Shown: positions 33,848 through 45,232, counted from the first letter of the stretch. The stretch is DNA of 64,000 bases from Pseudoips prasinana (GCA_951640165.1 OX621243.1:9734001-9798000), one strand, 5' to 3'. Program-made: numbers and translations. Notes: a model not told the origin generated them from the sequence alone.

Positions 33848-33849
33848 TA

Positions 33850-34329
33850 AACCACATTTTATTTTTGATTGTAACGGTGAGTAGACCTTTGGACATATAT
33901 TTTGTTATTTGGTATAATTCCTATCTTTGTCATTCACTATACAGACAGATAAAGAGTATTATTATTTCTTAAATAGCAGGATAAACATATCATATCATTG
34001 GTAGCCTTTTACCACCATCAAGGCATAGCTCTCAATATATCCAGATATACATATGTATGTCATTTCTAATACAGAATAGTATCGTGTCAATTAAACATAG
34101 CACCGCCGCAAACAATATATAAACATTAAAAATATTCAAATATGAACCTTATACAGACGTTTGAAGACGTTCAAGTTTTAACAAGCTGGGTCTCAATGAG
34201 ATCAAGATAGGTATGATATGTAAAATTTTGATTGAAAGATTATGTTGTTGTCCATAATGTATTGGGAGACGGAACGATTGTGCGACTACAGTTTTGATGG
34301 CTATATGTAATAGAAATACTAATATGTGT
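33850..34329. other. No gene recognised
   Basis: AT-rich DNA without recognisable coding or repeat signal. Confidence 0.4.
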
Positions 34330-34602
34330 AGACTTACTTACTTATCGTATGGGCAGTGATTACCCTAGTGTCAGTGTTGTTCAAGCCGAACAACTCTGAC
34401 ACTAGGATAATGGCTGGCAAATGGGTGACATGGCTTAACGACTGTTGTCGAATGACTACAACCGGAACCGACAGCTTAACGTGCCCGAAGCACGGAGATG
34501 CTCAGAAATTAAACCACTTTGGCGGTCACCCATCTATGGCCTGACCGCGAGCCTAGTTGCTTAACCTCGCCGATCACTTACGGACCGGTGAGAGCATCTA
34601 GC
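34330..34602 (+). repeat. Repeat C copy with internal inverted duplication
   Basis: A standard repeat C body, except that at 34359-34382 and 34388-34411 its own CCTAGTGTCAG segment is present again in inverted orientation. This forms 24-bp arms with two mismatches around a 5-nt loop. Other repeat C copies have the segment once. Confidence 0.8.
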
Positions 34603-35344
34603 TTTGCGCTAATATATGTAGATATCCAAAGAAAGCATATAAACTAACGTTCTTCATTTGGATATCCCAGGGTAGTGGTCCGCCGTCATACGCTTTAGCC
34701 GTGTGAATCTTGCTTTCCTACTAAATCAGTAGAAATGTTTGATGATCCTATCCCCTGCAAGAGGAATGTCAAATATTAACCTAATGTTCGATTAATACGA
34801 TAATATAATTCGGTTAACCGCAACTTATTAAGAAGAAGTTTAGAAGAGTGATGACGAAAGTATTTTTAATATCAGCAGTAGATTCTGTATTTCACAATTA
34901 TGCATAACTATAATTACTACCTACACATGTTACATAATGAAGGAGACAAAGGCCTTGAACCTCGAAACTTACACATCACCCAAGTTATACCCTCTCTTCC
35001 AATGTGTCAGCTATAGTTAATATTATTATGATACATTTGCATTAAGATTGTCTGCGTCGTATTTATGTACGTAGCACAATTCTCCTAAATTGTATTGTTG
35101 GTGATTGGCGTGACAAAATATATTTGAAATAACTTTTCCTTGTCTCTTGATTCTTGAAGACTGAAAAATGTAGTAGAAAACGAGATATTGGGCTCAGCCA
35201 AAGAAAACATTACTTCCTTTTGGATTATTCCGTCAAGAACCATTCGCAGTAGCCGCTCAAAGGTAAGAAGTAAGCGTTGTTACACCCTCTTTTCTTAAAC
35301 TTAAACCCGTGGTGGTACGTACCAGCTGACCATGAAAGTGAAGG
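34603..35344. other. No gene recognised
   Basis: AT-rich DNA, nothing identified. Confidence 0.4.
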
Positions 35345-35545
35345 AATTAAGAAACTAATTCATCAGGTGAGCCAAAGTACGTCCACTTCTGGATAAAAGC
35401 GTCCCAAGAGTGGAGAGATATGCCATAATCGTCACGCTTGGCAGATTTGTTGGTGACCGCAGTATGATGGTCATAATTCCCAGAAAAATGCTGCTGCCTG
35501 TTCTCATTCCCTCGGTCGATTTCTACGCCCCCCATAAGATGAGAT
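35345..35545 (-). repeat. Interspersed repeat D, minus-strand copy
   Basis: The reverse complement begins with CATCTCATCTTATGGGGGGC and GTAGAAATCGACC and continues with the TGCCAAGCGTGACGATTATG segment. Frames at 35347-35607 are shadows of it. Confidence 0.65.
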
Positions 35546-35554
35546 GGGGAAAAC

Positions 35555-35640
35555 TAATTATCACACCTGTATTAGCGCACACACTTATATTCCGCGCGAA
35601 TGATTAATCCCCGTTGAGACTGACCAGAAAGTCATTATGA
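35555..35640 (+). mobile_element. SINE-H 3' fragment, diverged
   Basis: GCGCACACACTTATATTCCG, CGAATGATTAATCCCCGTTG and GACCAGAAAGTCATTATG follow the order of the SINE-H 3' end at 24580-24675. Confidence 0.5.
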
Positions 35641-35650
35641 AATAACAGTA

Positions 35651-36045
35651 AAATAATGCAGTAGGTAGTTACCTCATTTTGAGGTTAAAAGGAAATAAGA
35701 ACAGTTTTATTTTGCTTACCGAAAGCTGACTATAACATATAAAATTATTTTACTGAGTATAACTTGGCCTGGAGGACATTATTATATGGCAGCAAATAAT
35801 GCAATAGTTACCTCATTTTAAGGTTAAAAGGAGATAACTACAGTTTTATTTTGCTTACTGAAACTTGACCAGAGGGATATTACTATAAAGCAAAATAATG
35901 CAATAACTGCCTTTAAGGTGAAAGAAGTTAACTTCAATCTTATTTTGCTGACTATAACTGGAGGACATTATTATATGGCACCAAATAATGCAGTAGTTAC
36001 CTCCTCTGAAGGTTAAAAATAGGTAACTACAGCATTATTTAACAT
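35651..36045. repeat. Degenerate tandem array, four units
   Basis: AAATAATGCA followed by TAGTTACCTC-like sequence recurs at 35651, 35794, 35893 and 35983. Linked sequences include GAGGTTAAAAGG, ACAGTTTTATTTTGCTTAC and GAGGACATTATTATATGGCA. Unit length varies from 90 to 143 bp. Units contain TAGTTACC and GTAACTAC in inverted order, so each could fold. The unit sequence is not one I recognise. Confidence 0.8.
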
Positions 36046-36637
36046 ACCTACTTATCACTAATCGAAGAAAAGTGAATTATTTTTTTAAATAACGATAAGT
36101 TATTTAGTTCTTTCAATTATTTGAATCTTAAGAACACATAAACTTGTGTTTCAAAGGTCACCTCACCAAGTAAAAGTATAATTCTTTAACTTCATTGTAG
36201 CATGAGCGCACCAAACGCCATAAAAATCAAATGTATCAGAAAGCTGATAGATAATAAAAACAAGCACATTTAATTTTGTCCAGAAAAATGAACTGTAGAA
36301 TTTTGAAGCATATTTTCTCATTCTTTCATGAATAGTCGAGGGCACTGTACAAAAAATTGCTTCACAACGGCGTCAATGGGCTCGGAACAGGCTATCTGGC
36401 AAAATTTTGTCTCAGCTTGATGTATTGCTTAGTGAACGTGTCCAATCTGGTTGATTTACAGTGCCAATAATCTCCGTCGTCACGCGACACCCGTCAGGTG
36501 TCAGGCGGAGCCGCGGCAAGCTATTGTCACGTACAACAATAGAAACATACGGGAAGAGTGCAAATGCAATGACCCGCTCTAATTATTTACAGTTACGTGG
36601 GAGTTACTCAAACTGAATTCAGGCTGTTCAAATATAT
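36046..36637. other. No gene recognised
   Basis: A GC-rich patch with GACACCCGTCAGGTGTC and GGAGCCGCGGC at about 36485-36520 stands out. Its origin is unknown. Confidence 0.4.
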
Positions 36638-37182
36638 TGTGGCGAGCGGGGGATTAGAAATGAAACTAGTGTTTGCAAACAGGACCTTTATTGGCGTCGA
36701 CAGTGACAGTATGTGCAATACCGAGATCACGAAACAAATTTACACGTACTAAAGAGTCCCGGCAGTAAGCATGGCGTGAGGGTTCAAACATGGCACACTT
36801 ACAGAGTCCCCGCGACTGTGCGCTCTGTGTATAGAACACTTGGCACTGTTTACTTTTACGGCTCACTTACACTTTTCGCTTTTCCACTTTTACTTCATCC
36901 TCGGTATTCGCCTTTCGATTTCACTTGAATTAAAACTCACCGTCCTGTTTCGATATACCGCTTATATACCCCAAAATTATTCCAAATTTTAAACATTCCA
37001 TAAGTCATTATATTTTCTCTAGAACCGAGATTTAAAATAGTTCTATCCTTCTCTTTCTTTACTTCCAGGAAATGGCACCATCTCATTCATCTCATCAGTT
37101 ATCCTTTTTATTTTGTTCTAGTATAAACTAGAACAGTCTCTACACAACACCAAAAACCTTAACTGGTACCCCTAATGTGACA
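36638..37182 (-). mobile_element. Solo LTR of a retrotransposon
   Basis: 545 bp bounded by TGT and ACA, with a possible 4-bp duplication ATAT on each side (36634-36637 and 37183-37186). On the minus strand it has a TATA box (GGGGTATATAAGCGG, about 36956-36970). About 270 bp downstream it has an AATAAAGGTCC polyadenylation signal, followed by the end CCGCTCGCCACA. No primer-binding site, polypurine tract or polyprotein lies beside it. It is therefore best read as a solo LTR left by recombination, Gypsy-like by size and duplication length. Confidence 0.75.
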
Positions 37183-37186
37183 ATAT

Positions 37187-37851
37187 TATTTATATAAATC
37201 TGTGTACAAATACTTACAATTCCTTAACTATTTTAAATTACTTGTCTCTACTTTGTAATTACTGTTCGGATTATTTAACTAAAAATATTTTAATCCATTT
37301 TATTGAACTTTACTGTTTAGGTGATAGTGAAGATGTTCAAACAAAGTTAAATTTGCACACGATGTAACTAATTATAATCCCTATAAAAATAAAATAATCG
37401 ACAAAATTTACTAATCAATTCAAATTGATATTTTAAGCAGAAATTTCTACGCGGTTCAAAATTCATTACTGAGAATTAATCTAACTGCGATGAAAAGAGG
37501 AGAAAATGCGTCAAGCCTGCCACATACGCATGTACATATTATGTTCGCTGATTCGAGATGAATAGAAAGTGTTGGCTCTTGAACGCTTGCCATTGCTCGT
37601 GGAGCTTTAATTACAAATTTTGTATAGCAAATAATACACTGACGTTATTAGGATGATCGGTTTCTCATAGTTTTTATAACCTTATGAAGTTAACTAATAA
37701 GGTAACTAATTCTAACTTAATAATCTTTTTTCTAATGATTACACGTCATAAAAATTGAAGCAGAGTCTAAAGCTTATTTCAAAACGAAAAAAAAAAAATT
37801 CGAACGATGTGCCCCCTATACCTGAACGTTGTGCGTAAGTGACCTACTCAA
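37187..37851. other. No gene recognised
   Basis: AT-rich DNA with nothing identified. Confidence 0.4.
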
Positions 37852-37957
37852 ACTGGACTAATTTCTCTGTATTAGACTCATACAAACATTGTGAATAGGT
37901 TTCCAACAACCTATTCACAATGTTTGTATGAGTCTAATACAGAGAAATTAGTCCAGT
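37852..37957. repeat. 106-bp palindrome with perfect 48-bp arms
   Basis: Arms 37852-37899 and 37910-37957 are exact reverse complements, separated by the 10-nt loop TTTCCAACAA. Six more base pairs with a single mismatch extend the stem outward. Perfect pairing implies recent origin or selection on the stem. Confidence 0.95.
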
Positions 37958-40011
37958 GTGAGTGTGAAATAATAATAATAAAGAACAAAAAACATGACAG
38001 CACTCGGTATCAGCAGCATTAGTCAATGGAAACCGCTTCAAGAATACTCATTTATAGTATGTACAAAATTATGTTCTATCCAACTCAGTATTTCTGGTTT
38101 GGGACTATTATTCTACGTTTTACAACCTATATAAATACCTCCTACCCATACCTCATTATTTCAGATATTGCGTAATAGTCTATTAATCCGTTATTTATAC
38201 ACATTAAAGGCTCACAGCAAATAACAATCACTGATTGCTGTTTATAACGAGTGAGCCGAATGGCCTTTAGCCATACAATTGTCTATTAAATTGGCAATCG
38301 ATCAATAACTATTAAATACTATATGATCGTAATGTTATGTGGATTATTTTTTGCAACCAGTCTCTTACAAATGAACTGGACCTCTTGCAAATCCGTTTCT
38401 ACAGTGGTACGGACCTGGATAATTGATTGAAGACTCTTGGACACTGCAACCAGTTCATTAGATCAATAAAGAAAAACAATAAGGGTTTATAAAACGATAG
38501 TTCCACCACTTCTCATTAGTTCAAAGCCCGAATGATATATCGAAGCCACATTTTTGTTGAACGAGAGAAACGCAGCTGGCGATAATGTCTGCAAAACACT
38601 GGACTGACAAGGAAGTTGTTCCTGGTTAGTAGAATATTTGGATAATAAACTAATACATAAGTAGTTGGTGGTTTATTCATCATTGCAACTAAATGACGAA
38701 CAATTAGTAAACGTACAGGTTTGCCCTTCTTTGAGATATTTTCTAAATTCGCATATATTTAGTATATCGGTATTTAGCTCAGTTATTGGATTAGAAATTG
38801 GATTTAGAAATGTTGGTACAGTCGTGTGATTATAGAAAGTTGTCTTCTGTGCTTCAACGTGGAAAATAGTAATAGTACACAGTAGTATATCAAAACTATT
38901 ATATTTAAGCTTTCAATACGGAGCGTTGGTTTTTGGCAATTTATAATAATAATAATAATATCTGGGGACAATTACCCCACACAGTCGTACGCAGCAAGAT
39001 AGTATTTAACACGTAAATGGCCCTCATAATATTAAAATATTGTACCCATAATGCCCTTCTTATCGTTGTGTCCATCTCTAGTATTTTTATCATGATCTAA
39101 TATTGACTCTGAACAACCAATTTGGACCATGACACATAACTATTAACAATACATTTGTTTATAGATGTGTTGTATATATTTTTACAAGCTATATCCATGA
39201 ATTTTGACTGTCATACATTTTGCGGAGCTTTCCTGAACCAAGCAGTCTGTGTCTATTCACATACTGTTATCTTCGTGGTTTTAGCGTAACAATACAAATT
39301 TCCACCCTGATTTTAAACTTAGCGTAATTTTTTTAAAGAAAAAGTAGCTTCTGTCTGTTATCTGGTGTAAACTGTCACATAATTGCTCACTATATCAAAA
39401 TTTGTGTAGTGAAAGGTGATTAGACAAAAAGAAAAACAGACTACGATAAAAATATAAGTATCAATCTTATCAAAACATTTTTTTTTCTTTCACGAACTCT
39501 TAGTCAAGGCGATCCCTGGTACAAAACTCGCCTGTATATTCGCCTCCGCTGCAAGCGAGCAACAAAAAATGTCGGATAAAGGTTAGATAGACAATGAGAG
39601 GCATACTGTTATCCAACGCCTGTTTTCCTTGCCCCTCACTGAAATTTTGCATTTGGAAAATGGAATGTTTTTTAACAAAACCTATTGTATAGAAGATGAC
39701 TTTTATATTCCAAGGGTGCATGTAAAATTGCTGATAAGAGCAGATGAAGCCTGGTAAATAAGTTTTGAACTCTTTAGTGTGACTCAGTCTATCTATCCAA
39801 TTCCATGCCACAGCGATACATTTTATTAGCAACGCCCACTTTATTGCAGTAATTTCTTATATTCCTAAAAATTTACAAACATGTGATTCATGGATAGTTG
39901 ACGGAATGAAATTGATAGACGTGACTGCCAGCCATGTAGCTAGGAAAAAAATTATGAAGGACGTTTTTTGAATATTTTTTAACCAAGTGATTAAACTTAC
40001 TAGTTTGTACA
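37958..40011. other. No gene recognised
   Basis: About 2 kb of AT-rich sequence with an (AAT)n run at about 38944-38962, followed by a short SINE-like TCTGGGGACAATTACC remnant. The 110-codon minus-strand frame at 39500-39832 has no motif or splice context I can support. Confidence 0.4.
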
Positions 40012-40018
40012 TGCCGAT

Positions 40019-40095
40019 GACATAATCAATGTATCACAAAGATACATTGATTACGTCAATATTACAAAATATGTTTTGTAATATTGACGTAATCA
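40019..40095. repeat. Two overlapping hairpins (three alternating inverted units)
   Basis: 40019-40035 pairs with 40041-40057 (17 bp, one mismatch, 5-nt loop). 40048-40069 pairs with 40074-40095 perfectly (22 bp, 4-nt loop). The middle unit can pair with either neighbour, so two alternative folds are possible. Confidence 0.9.
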
Positions 40096-40195
40096 GTTTA
40101 TCAAATAAGATATATATTATGATAGCATTTTTTTATGTTAGATATCCTGTCCGATTACCTGCCTGTTAGGTCAGTCTAGTAGGTATTTAGTCTGG

Positions 40196-40260
40196 TCGAT
40201 TTCTATGCCCTCCTTGGGATGAGAAGGGGTAATGATATTCTTCACCGTCAGCACACAGCA
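40196..40260 (-). repeat. Repeat D 5' fragment
   Basis: GTCGATTTCTATGCCCTCC and GGGATGAGAAGGGG are the reverse complement of the repeat D start. Confidence 0.55.
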
Positions 40261-41335
40261 CCTCTTATGAAATGAATACCTATCATATCTTCTACTCAAC
40301 TCAGCTGTCTTACAATTTACCTATTCCAAACAACAAATTTAACATCTAGCTGACGTTAACGCGATGTGTCCAAACCTATACATACATATAATGGAAGTTG
40401 TAACACAATTGGTACAGGCTCAACCACGGTGAAATTGCTTAGACACTTGCGTAGACCATCTACGTTGAGGCTACAGCTACGTCCGAGTATTGGTCTTGCA
40501 CTAGATATTTCAGTATCAAGGAATGTAATTAATTTGATTCATGTTGCCAGTCTCGGTTAACTTAGTGTTCACAAATATTAAAATTTCAATGATTTATTGT
40601 AAAATTGTTTTCTTACACTAAGTTTCATATAAATTTGTTGTAGCTCCACCACTTAAACAGAATACAAGAATTCCCAATGTATCTCTAATTGACTATACGC
40701 AGTACAAATATGTATATAAATAATAATATTTTTTCGCAAGAATACTGTTTTATAAGAACTTAATTAATAACATACTAAACTTCTCTTAGATGCGTAGCCA
40801 CTTCAAATTCATATGTGTGGAAGTACTGTTCATGAAAAAAGTGGAGCGATACACAAAGCCATAATGAATTAAAATAATACAACATAAAATGTTTGTTATG
40901 AATAAACTGTTAAGGGAAACTTACAAAGAGTTTTTTTTCATGTAATGCCTCTAAATACAAAACAAATAATTATAAAATCTATTACCTTTAATAATGTTTA
41001 ATGTTGTTGGAGTATAATAATCCCCCCTTGTTGGATATAAGTTTCAGGAAAACTATTTTATTAGTTAACACATAATCTTCGTAGGTATTATCTTGCAGAC
41101 AAATTATCTTCATATAAAAACACTCAAGTAATAGTAATATATAACTTCGAATGTAGAGATTGTGGAAGTATTTCTCCAGCTTAGGTATGCTTTTAATTAT
41201 TTTCAAAACAAGTTTACCTTTAACGGTTACGTTGAAAATATTGTGATTATAGTTCCTAAATTATTTACGAGTTTTTGACTTTAGAAGAAATTGGTGTCAA
41301 ATAGAAATATCTTGGTACAACTAATTAAGACACTG
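40261..41335. other. No gene recognised
   Basis: The 64-codon frame at 40366-40560 is open but unsupported. The minus-strand frame at 40988-41206 is AT-driven. GTATAATAATCCCCCC near 41012 recurs near 41946, a short unexplained duplication. Confidence 0.35.
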
Positions 41336-41665
41336 GCTAATGATCTGATCGAAATTTTGGCAGAGATTGTACAGATGCCAGCACATCCAGCTACCCCTAT
41401 CTGTCAAATTTCTTTTATAGATTTTCTACTTTATTACATAAGCATAAGGTTCACTTTCAATTGGGGAAATTTGACAGATTGGGGTAGCTTGATGTGCTGG
41501 CGTCTGTACTATGGCCACCAGACAACTGATAAACATATATATGTATTTCTAAACACATGTATTACACCTAGATATAGAACAAATAATCAAGCTCATCATA
41601 CAAAGATTTGTCCTGAGTGGGCATGGAATCCACGACCTATGGCTTAGCAGTCAAGGTTAGTATAA
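41336..41665 (-). mobile_element. SINE-A2 copy interrupted by a MITE
   Basis: The 3' part (GGCAGAGATTG) lies left and the rest (CTATGGCCACCAGACAACTG through the tRNA-like head) lies right of the MITE at 41372-41506. The head has a weak box B (CGTGGATTCCATG). The SINE must be older than the MITE. Confidence 0.8.
41372..41506. mobile_element. 135-bp TA-inserting MITE, copy 1
   Basis: TA at 41370-41371 and 41507-41508. Inverted ends of about 38 bp start CAGATGCCAGCACATCCAGC (left) and CAGACGCCAGCACATCAAGC (right, complement), with about three mismatches. There is no coding capacity. Two more copies are at 49758-49893 and 53352-53486. TA duplication places the family with Tc1/mariner-mobilised MITEs, but its ends do not match the transposons at 28.9-33.8 kb. 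Confidence 0.9.
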
Positions 41666-42050
41666 AATAAATGAGAGTAAATCTGTTATTTTCAAGAAAT
41701 AATGAATTTTAAACTAGAATACACACTTACAAAAAATCCTGGATAGTTAGGCCTTAAAATATGGACGGTGGTCGATCTTCATCCTCGCGTTGCTTTATTA
41801 GATCAAATTGAACGTGAGGACTTAATCTCGTAATAATTTAGGGAAACCTAAGTCCCACATAATGTTATTTTTCGGATCTGAAGATTGATATGAAACTGTT
41901 TATTACTTTAAACCTAGGACGTTTCATAAACTTTATTGTTATATGAGTATAATAATCCCCCCCTGTTGGCTATAAGTTTCAGAAAAAATATTTTATTTCT
42001 TAAAGCATAATTATACAAAGATATCACGTTTTCATACGTACTAGCATAAG
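41666..42050. other. No gene recognised
   Basis: AT-rich, nothing identified. Confidence 0.4.
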
Positions 42051-42120
42051 TGCTACGGCGTAGCACTCGTACTTTAGCCATCTACGAAGTGTGTTACGAC
42101 ACACACTTCGTAGATGGCTA
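42051..42120. repeat. Two adjacent perfect hairpins
   Basis: A small palindrome (GTGCTAC/GTAGCAC) at about 42050-42066 is followed by a perfect 20-bp stem (42075-42094 with 42101-42120, TAGCCATCTACGAAGTGTGT and complement) around a 6-nt loop. Confidence 0.92.
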
Positions 42121-42978
42121 CAGTGCGTTCTACCTTCTATTGTCATTATTATGTACACGTAAGATAATAAATAGTCAACAATTATTATGTCGCCTCTTAT
42201 TTTCCATTTTCTTTATATAAAAATACCTTACCTTGTGACCTTGAGTAACTTTTATGAAGCAGTCAAGAGTAAATAATATAATTAAGCTGATACAAAACTC
42301 CTTGTAAACTTTGTGCTCAAATCTCTATTTCGAATATGATAGAAAAAAAAGATAGGATCATAATGAGGCTTGTCGTGTAGTTATGGGTTGAAATGCTGGA
42401 CCATAAAACACGCATATGCAAATAAAATGCGTATGTTGAGATGGAAGTGAGGTGACATTACCAATATCAAATAAGTGATACAGATCAGTGTGTTATGAGC
42501 ATAATATCAAGTAACTTTTTGCTATGGCCTCGTCTTGCGATAGGTTGCAACCACCAAAAATTAGATACCAGGGCCAAAATCCTGGTCCACAGGCCACAAT
42601 GTCTTTAACTGGCAGCCATAGTTAAAATTCTGCCAGGTCAGACGGATAGTAATTTATCATTTTGATATATAACCTAGAAGCTATTGTGTATATGTACGTT
42701 TTTCTACACCCAGTATCCAAAACTATACAAAAGCTTTTTCTTGTGGCGTAAGTGAAACATATTTAATATTCATTGTAACGCTTGTGCCATTTATGCCAAC
42801 GGCTTCTTACAGTTTGTACTTGATTTGACCTCGAAAGGCATTGCTTTTGAAACAATTATAATAAATAACGTATTTCTCGGGCTATGGAAACTGAGACTTT
42901 AAATATGTATGGGTTTGAGAAACTTGAGTAAATAATATGAATAGAAAGGTATACGCGTATCTCATTGTAATCTTTACA
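42121..42978. other. No gene recognised
   Basis: AT-rich DNA without identifiable features. Confidence 0.4.
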
Positions 42979-43290
42979 TATAATTAAATTGTAGGAAAGT
43001 CAAAACTGTACATTGAATATTTTTTTAAAGGATACAATTGGAGCGTGATCTACAATCGATATCGAAGCCAAAAATATAGTTTTTATAATTATGGTCTGTT
43101 TGTCTGTATGTATGTCCGGGCTAAACTCAAAAAAGTACTGCATGGAGTTACTTCACATTTTGCATGAATATTACTAAGAGGTCGGGTCAACATATAGGCT
43201 ACATATTATCACGCTATCACCAACGGGGGAGGAGCTGTGATCATTTATAAAGTTTAACGCGGATAAAACAGCGGGGCACATCTAGTGCAA
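42979..43290 (-). repeat. Interspersed repeat F, copy 2
   Basis: It is the reverse complement of 15748-16060 across its length (GTAGGAAAGTCAAAACTGTA to AGCGGGGCACATCTAG). Outside it no common flanking sequence is seen. Confidence 0.8.
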
Positions 43291-43972
43291 CATAATACTG
43301 ATTGTCTTTGAAATACACAAACTAGCAGACATAAAACTTTATTGTAATAAATCATGTTCATCAGTTTCAAAATTATAACATTACCTACAAACAGTGTCCA
43401 ACACACTGGCTTCAAATTGATAAAATTTTTATCATACAGACGAGTATTAATGTGTGACCATTTTATAGGTCTAAAGATGTCTAAATTAATGGGATGTATC
43501 ATATCCGAGTGGATCTAATTAGTGGTTAACTACAAATACACAATTCACAGTCACATTAAAAGTTCATTAGAACCCCTTTCTCCCCCCGGATCACGTTAGC
43601 GTATACACGAGTGCATATTATTAAAAAAAATCCAATTTATACATTAAATTTCCGAAAATACGAAAAATGAATTAATACAAAGTACTAGGCGCGCATAGCG
43701 TCGTCGAAGACGTAAAGTGCGACTACCAGTGCAAGAAAAGGACAACAACACGCGACGGAGTACTTCGACTGTACTACGCCGCCGCTCGCCCCACCGAGTA
43801 ATACTAGCGTGAGTCACAACGCATCCGCAGAGACTAACACTAACCATTCAAGCGAGACCGAACCTCCATACGCGCGCCCCGACCTTTGACCGGAATGGCG
43901 CATACGCAAGACTGACACGCCCTCAACTAACGATCGTTTGCTGTCGGATTATTTAGGCCTACAGTAACAAAC

Positions 43973-44892
43973 ATGTCCGTACAAAGGTCGCCTCAACGCG
44001 CTCAGAGCAACTTAAACATGCCAATTTCGAACATTACGCACGCTAACTCGGACTAACACATCTACTTGTAATGCTCCGGAAAAGGTTTTTTGTAATATTA
44101 CAAAGCGCCCTAAGCGTACATTCGACAACTTCTCCTCATAATTTGGGTCGCCACTGTCTGAGTTAAAAATAATGTTTGATTCGAAATTCGAAACGTTAAA
44201 GAACGCTTTGTTAACAATTATGGACCAAAACCAGGCCATCCAACATTCAATTGGAACAATGAACACTAAACATGAGCAAATTCTCACTAAAATCAATGAA
44301 TGAATTAATGAATGAAATATTTATTTGCCATACACTGGAGCAGGAGAATTCTGAGTACAAGCAAAGAGTTACAGCGCTAAAAAACAAAATAGAATTGATG
44401 GAAAAAAATATCTGTAGCACAACCTTGGAGATCCGCAACGTCCCAAAACAAAAAGAGTAAGACAAGGAAGCACTAGTAGTGCTCATGGAAAACCTCTCCG
44501 CGACCTTGGGCGATAACAAACCATTCGGCGAGAATGAGCTCCGAGATATTCACCGCAATAGAGCGGGCAGCCTAGTGATGAACTTTACATCGACCATACG
44601 TAAATAAAACCTCTTCACACGATACAGAACCTTCAACAAGTTAAAGAGAGAATCTAAAGAACCTGGACTAAATACGGAACACCTCAAGCTTCCGGGACCC
44701 ACCCATCAGATCTATATCTCCGAAGCCTTGACCAGTAAAACAAAGCGCCTTTTTTACTTAGCGCGCGAGAATGTGAAAACCGATAAGATCGCATCGGCCT
44801 GGACCTCATATGGAAAGCTTTATGTTAAGAAGGATCAGGGGTCTACCCCCACCCGTATTACTGAGGAAGAACACCTGACTAAGCTACTGTGA
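43973..44892 (+). pseudogene. LINE ORF1 relic (nucleic-acid-binding protein)
   Basis: It starts at ATG 43973 (MSVQRSPQRAQSN, an N-terminus typical of lepidopteran LINE ORF1). A middle segment MFDSKFETLKNALLTIMDQN and a likely coiled coil (ENSEYKQRVTALKNKIELME, about 44345-44405) follow. The C-terminal part (ARENVKTDKIASAWTSYGKL) resembles the FP-type C-terminal domain common in such ORF1 proteins. ORF1 proteins coat LINE RNA. At least five in-frame stops are present, so it is non-functional. The domain name is from remembered resemblance. Confidence 0.72.
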
Positions 44893-45203
44893 CTAGGCAT
44901 ACTATTATGCAATCATATGTCGCGGTTACTTTGTTTACTATGTTTAATAATGTATTTTTCTTTTTCTTGTATTTCATTATTGCATGTTATTATCAAAGTT
45001 AAAAATTACCAAGTGCTCATTTATATGTTTTCCCTAAGCTCTAGATATTTACTAAGATGTATAATGCAGACACAACATTCACACATTAAACTCACCATAC
45101 CAACAACATCAATACTTAACAACCAAGTCACAACATATACACAATACAAACACAACATTCTCATTCGCATATACCCATTCACTCTCATACACCTGAATCT
45201 CCT

Positions 45204-45232
45204 CCCTCTCCCACCTGATAGGTGGGAGAGGG
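45204..45232. repeat. Perfect GC-rich hairpin between the two LINE ORFs
   Basis: Arms CCCTCTCCCACCT and complement (13 bp) with loop GAT. It sits about 80 bp before the ORF2 start, so a role in ORF2 translation is conceivable but untested. Confidence 0.85.

Noticed and set aside
35651..36045. CRISPR-like array
   Set aside because: Units are 90-143 bp, degenerate and without uniform spacers, in an insect nuclear context. It is a decayed tandem repeat.
39500..39832. 110-codon minus-strand ORF as a host gene
   Set aside because: No recognisable domain, no splice sites of note, and composition as expected from local DNA.
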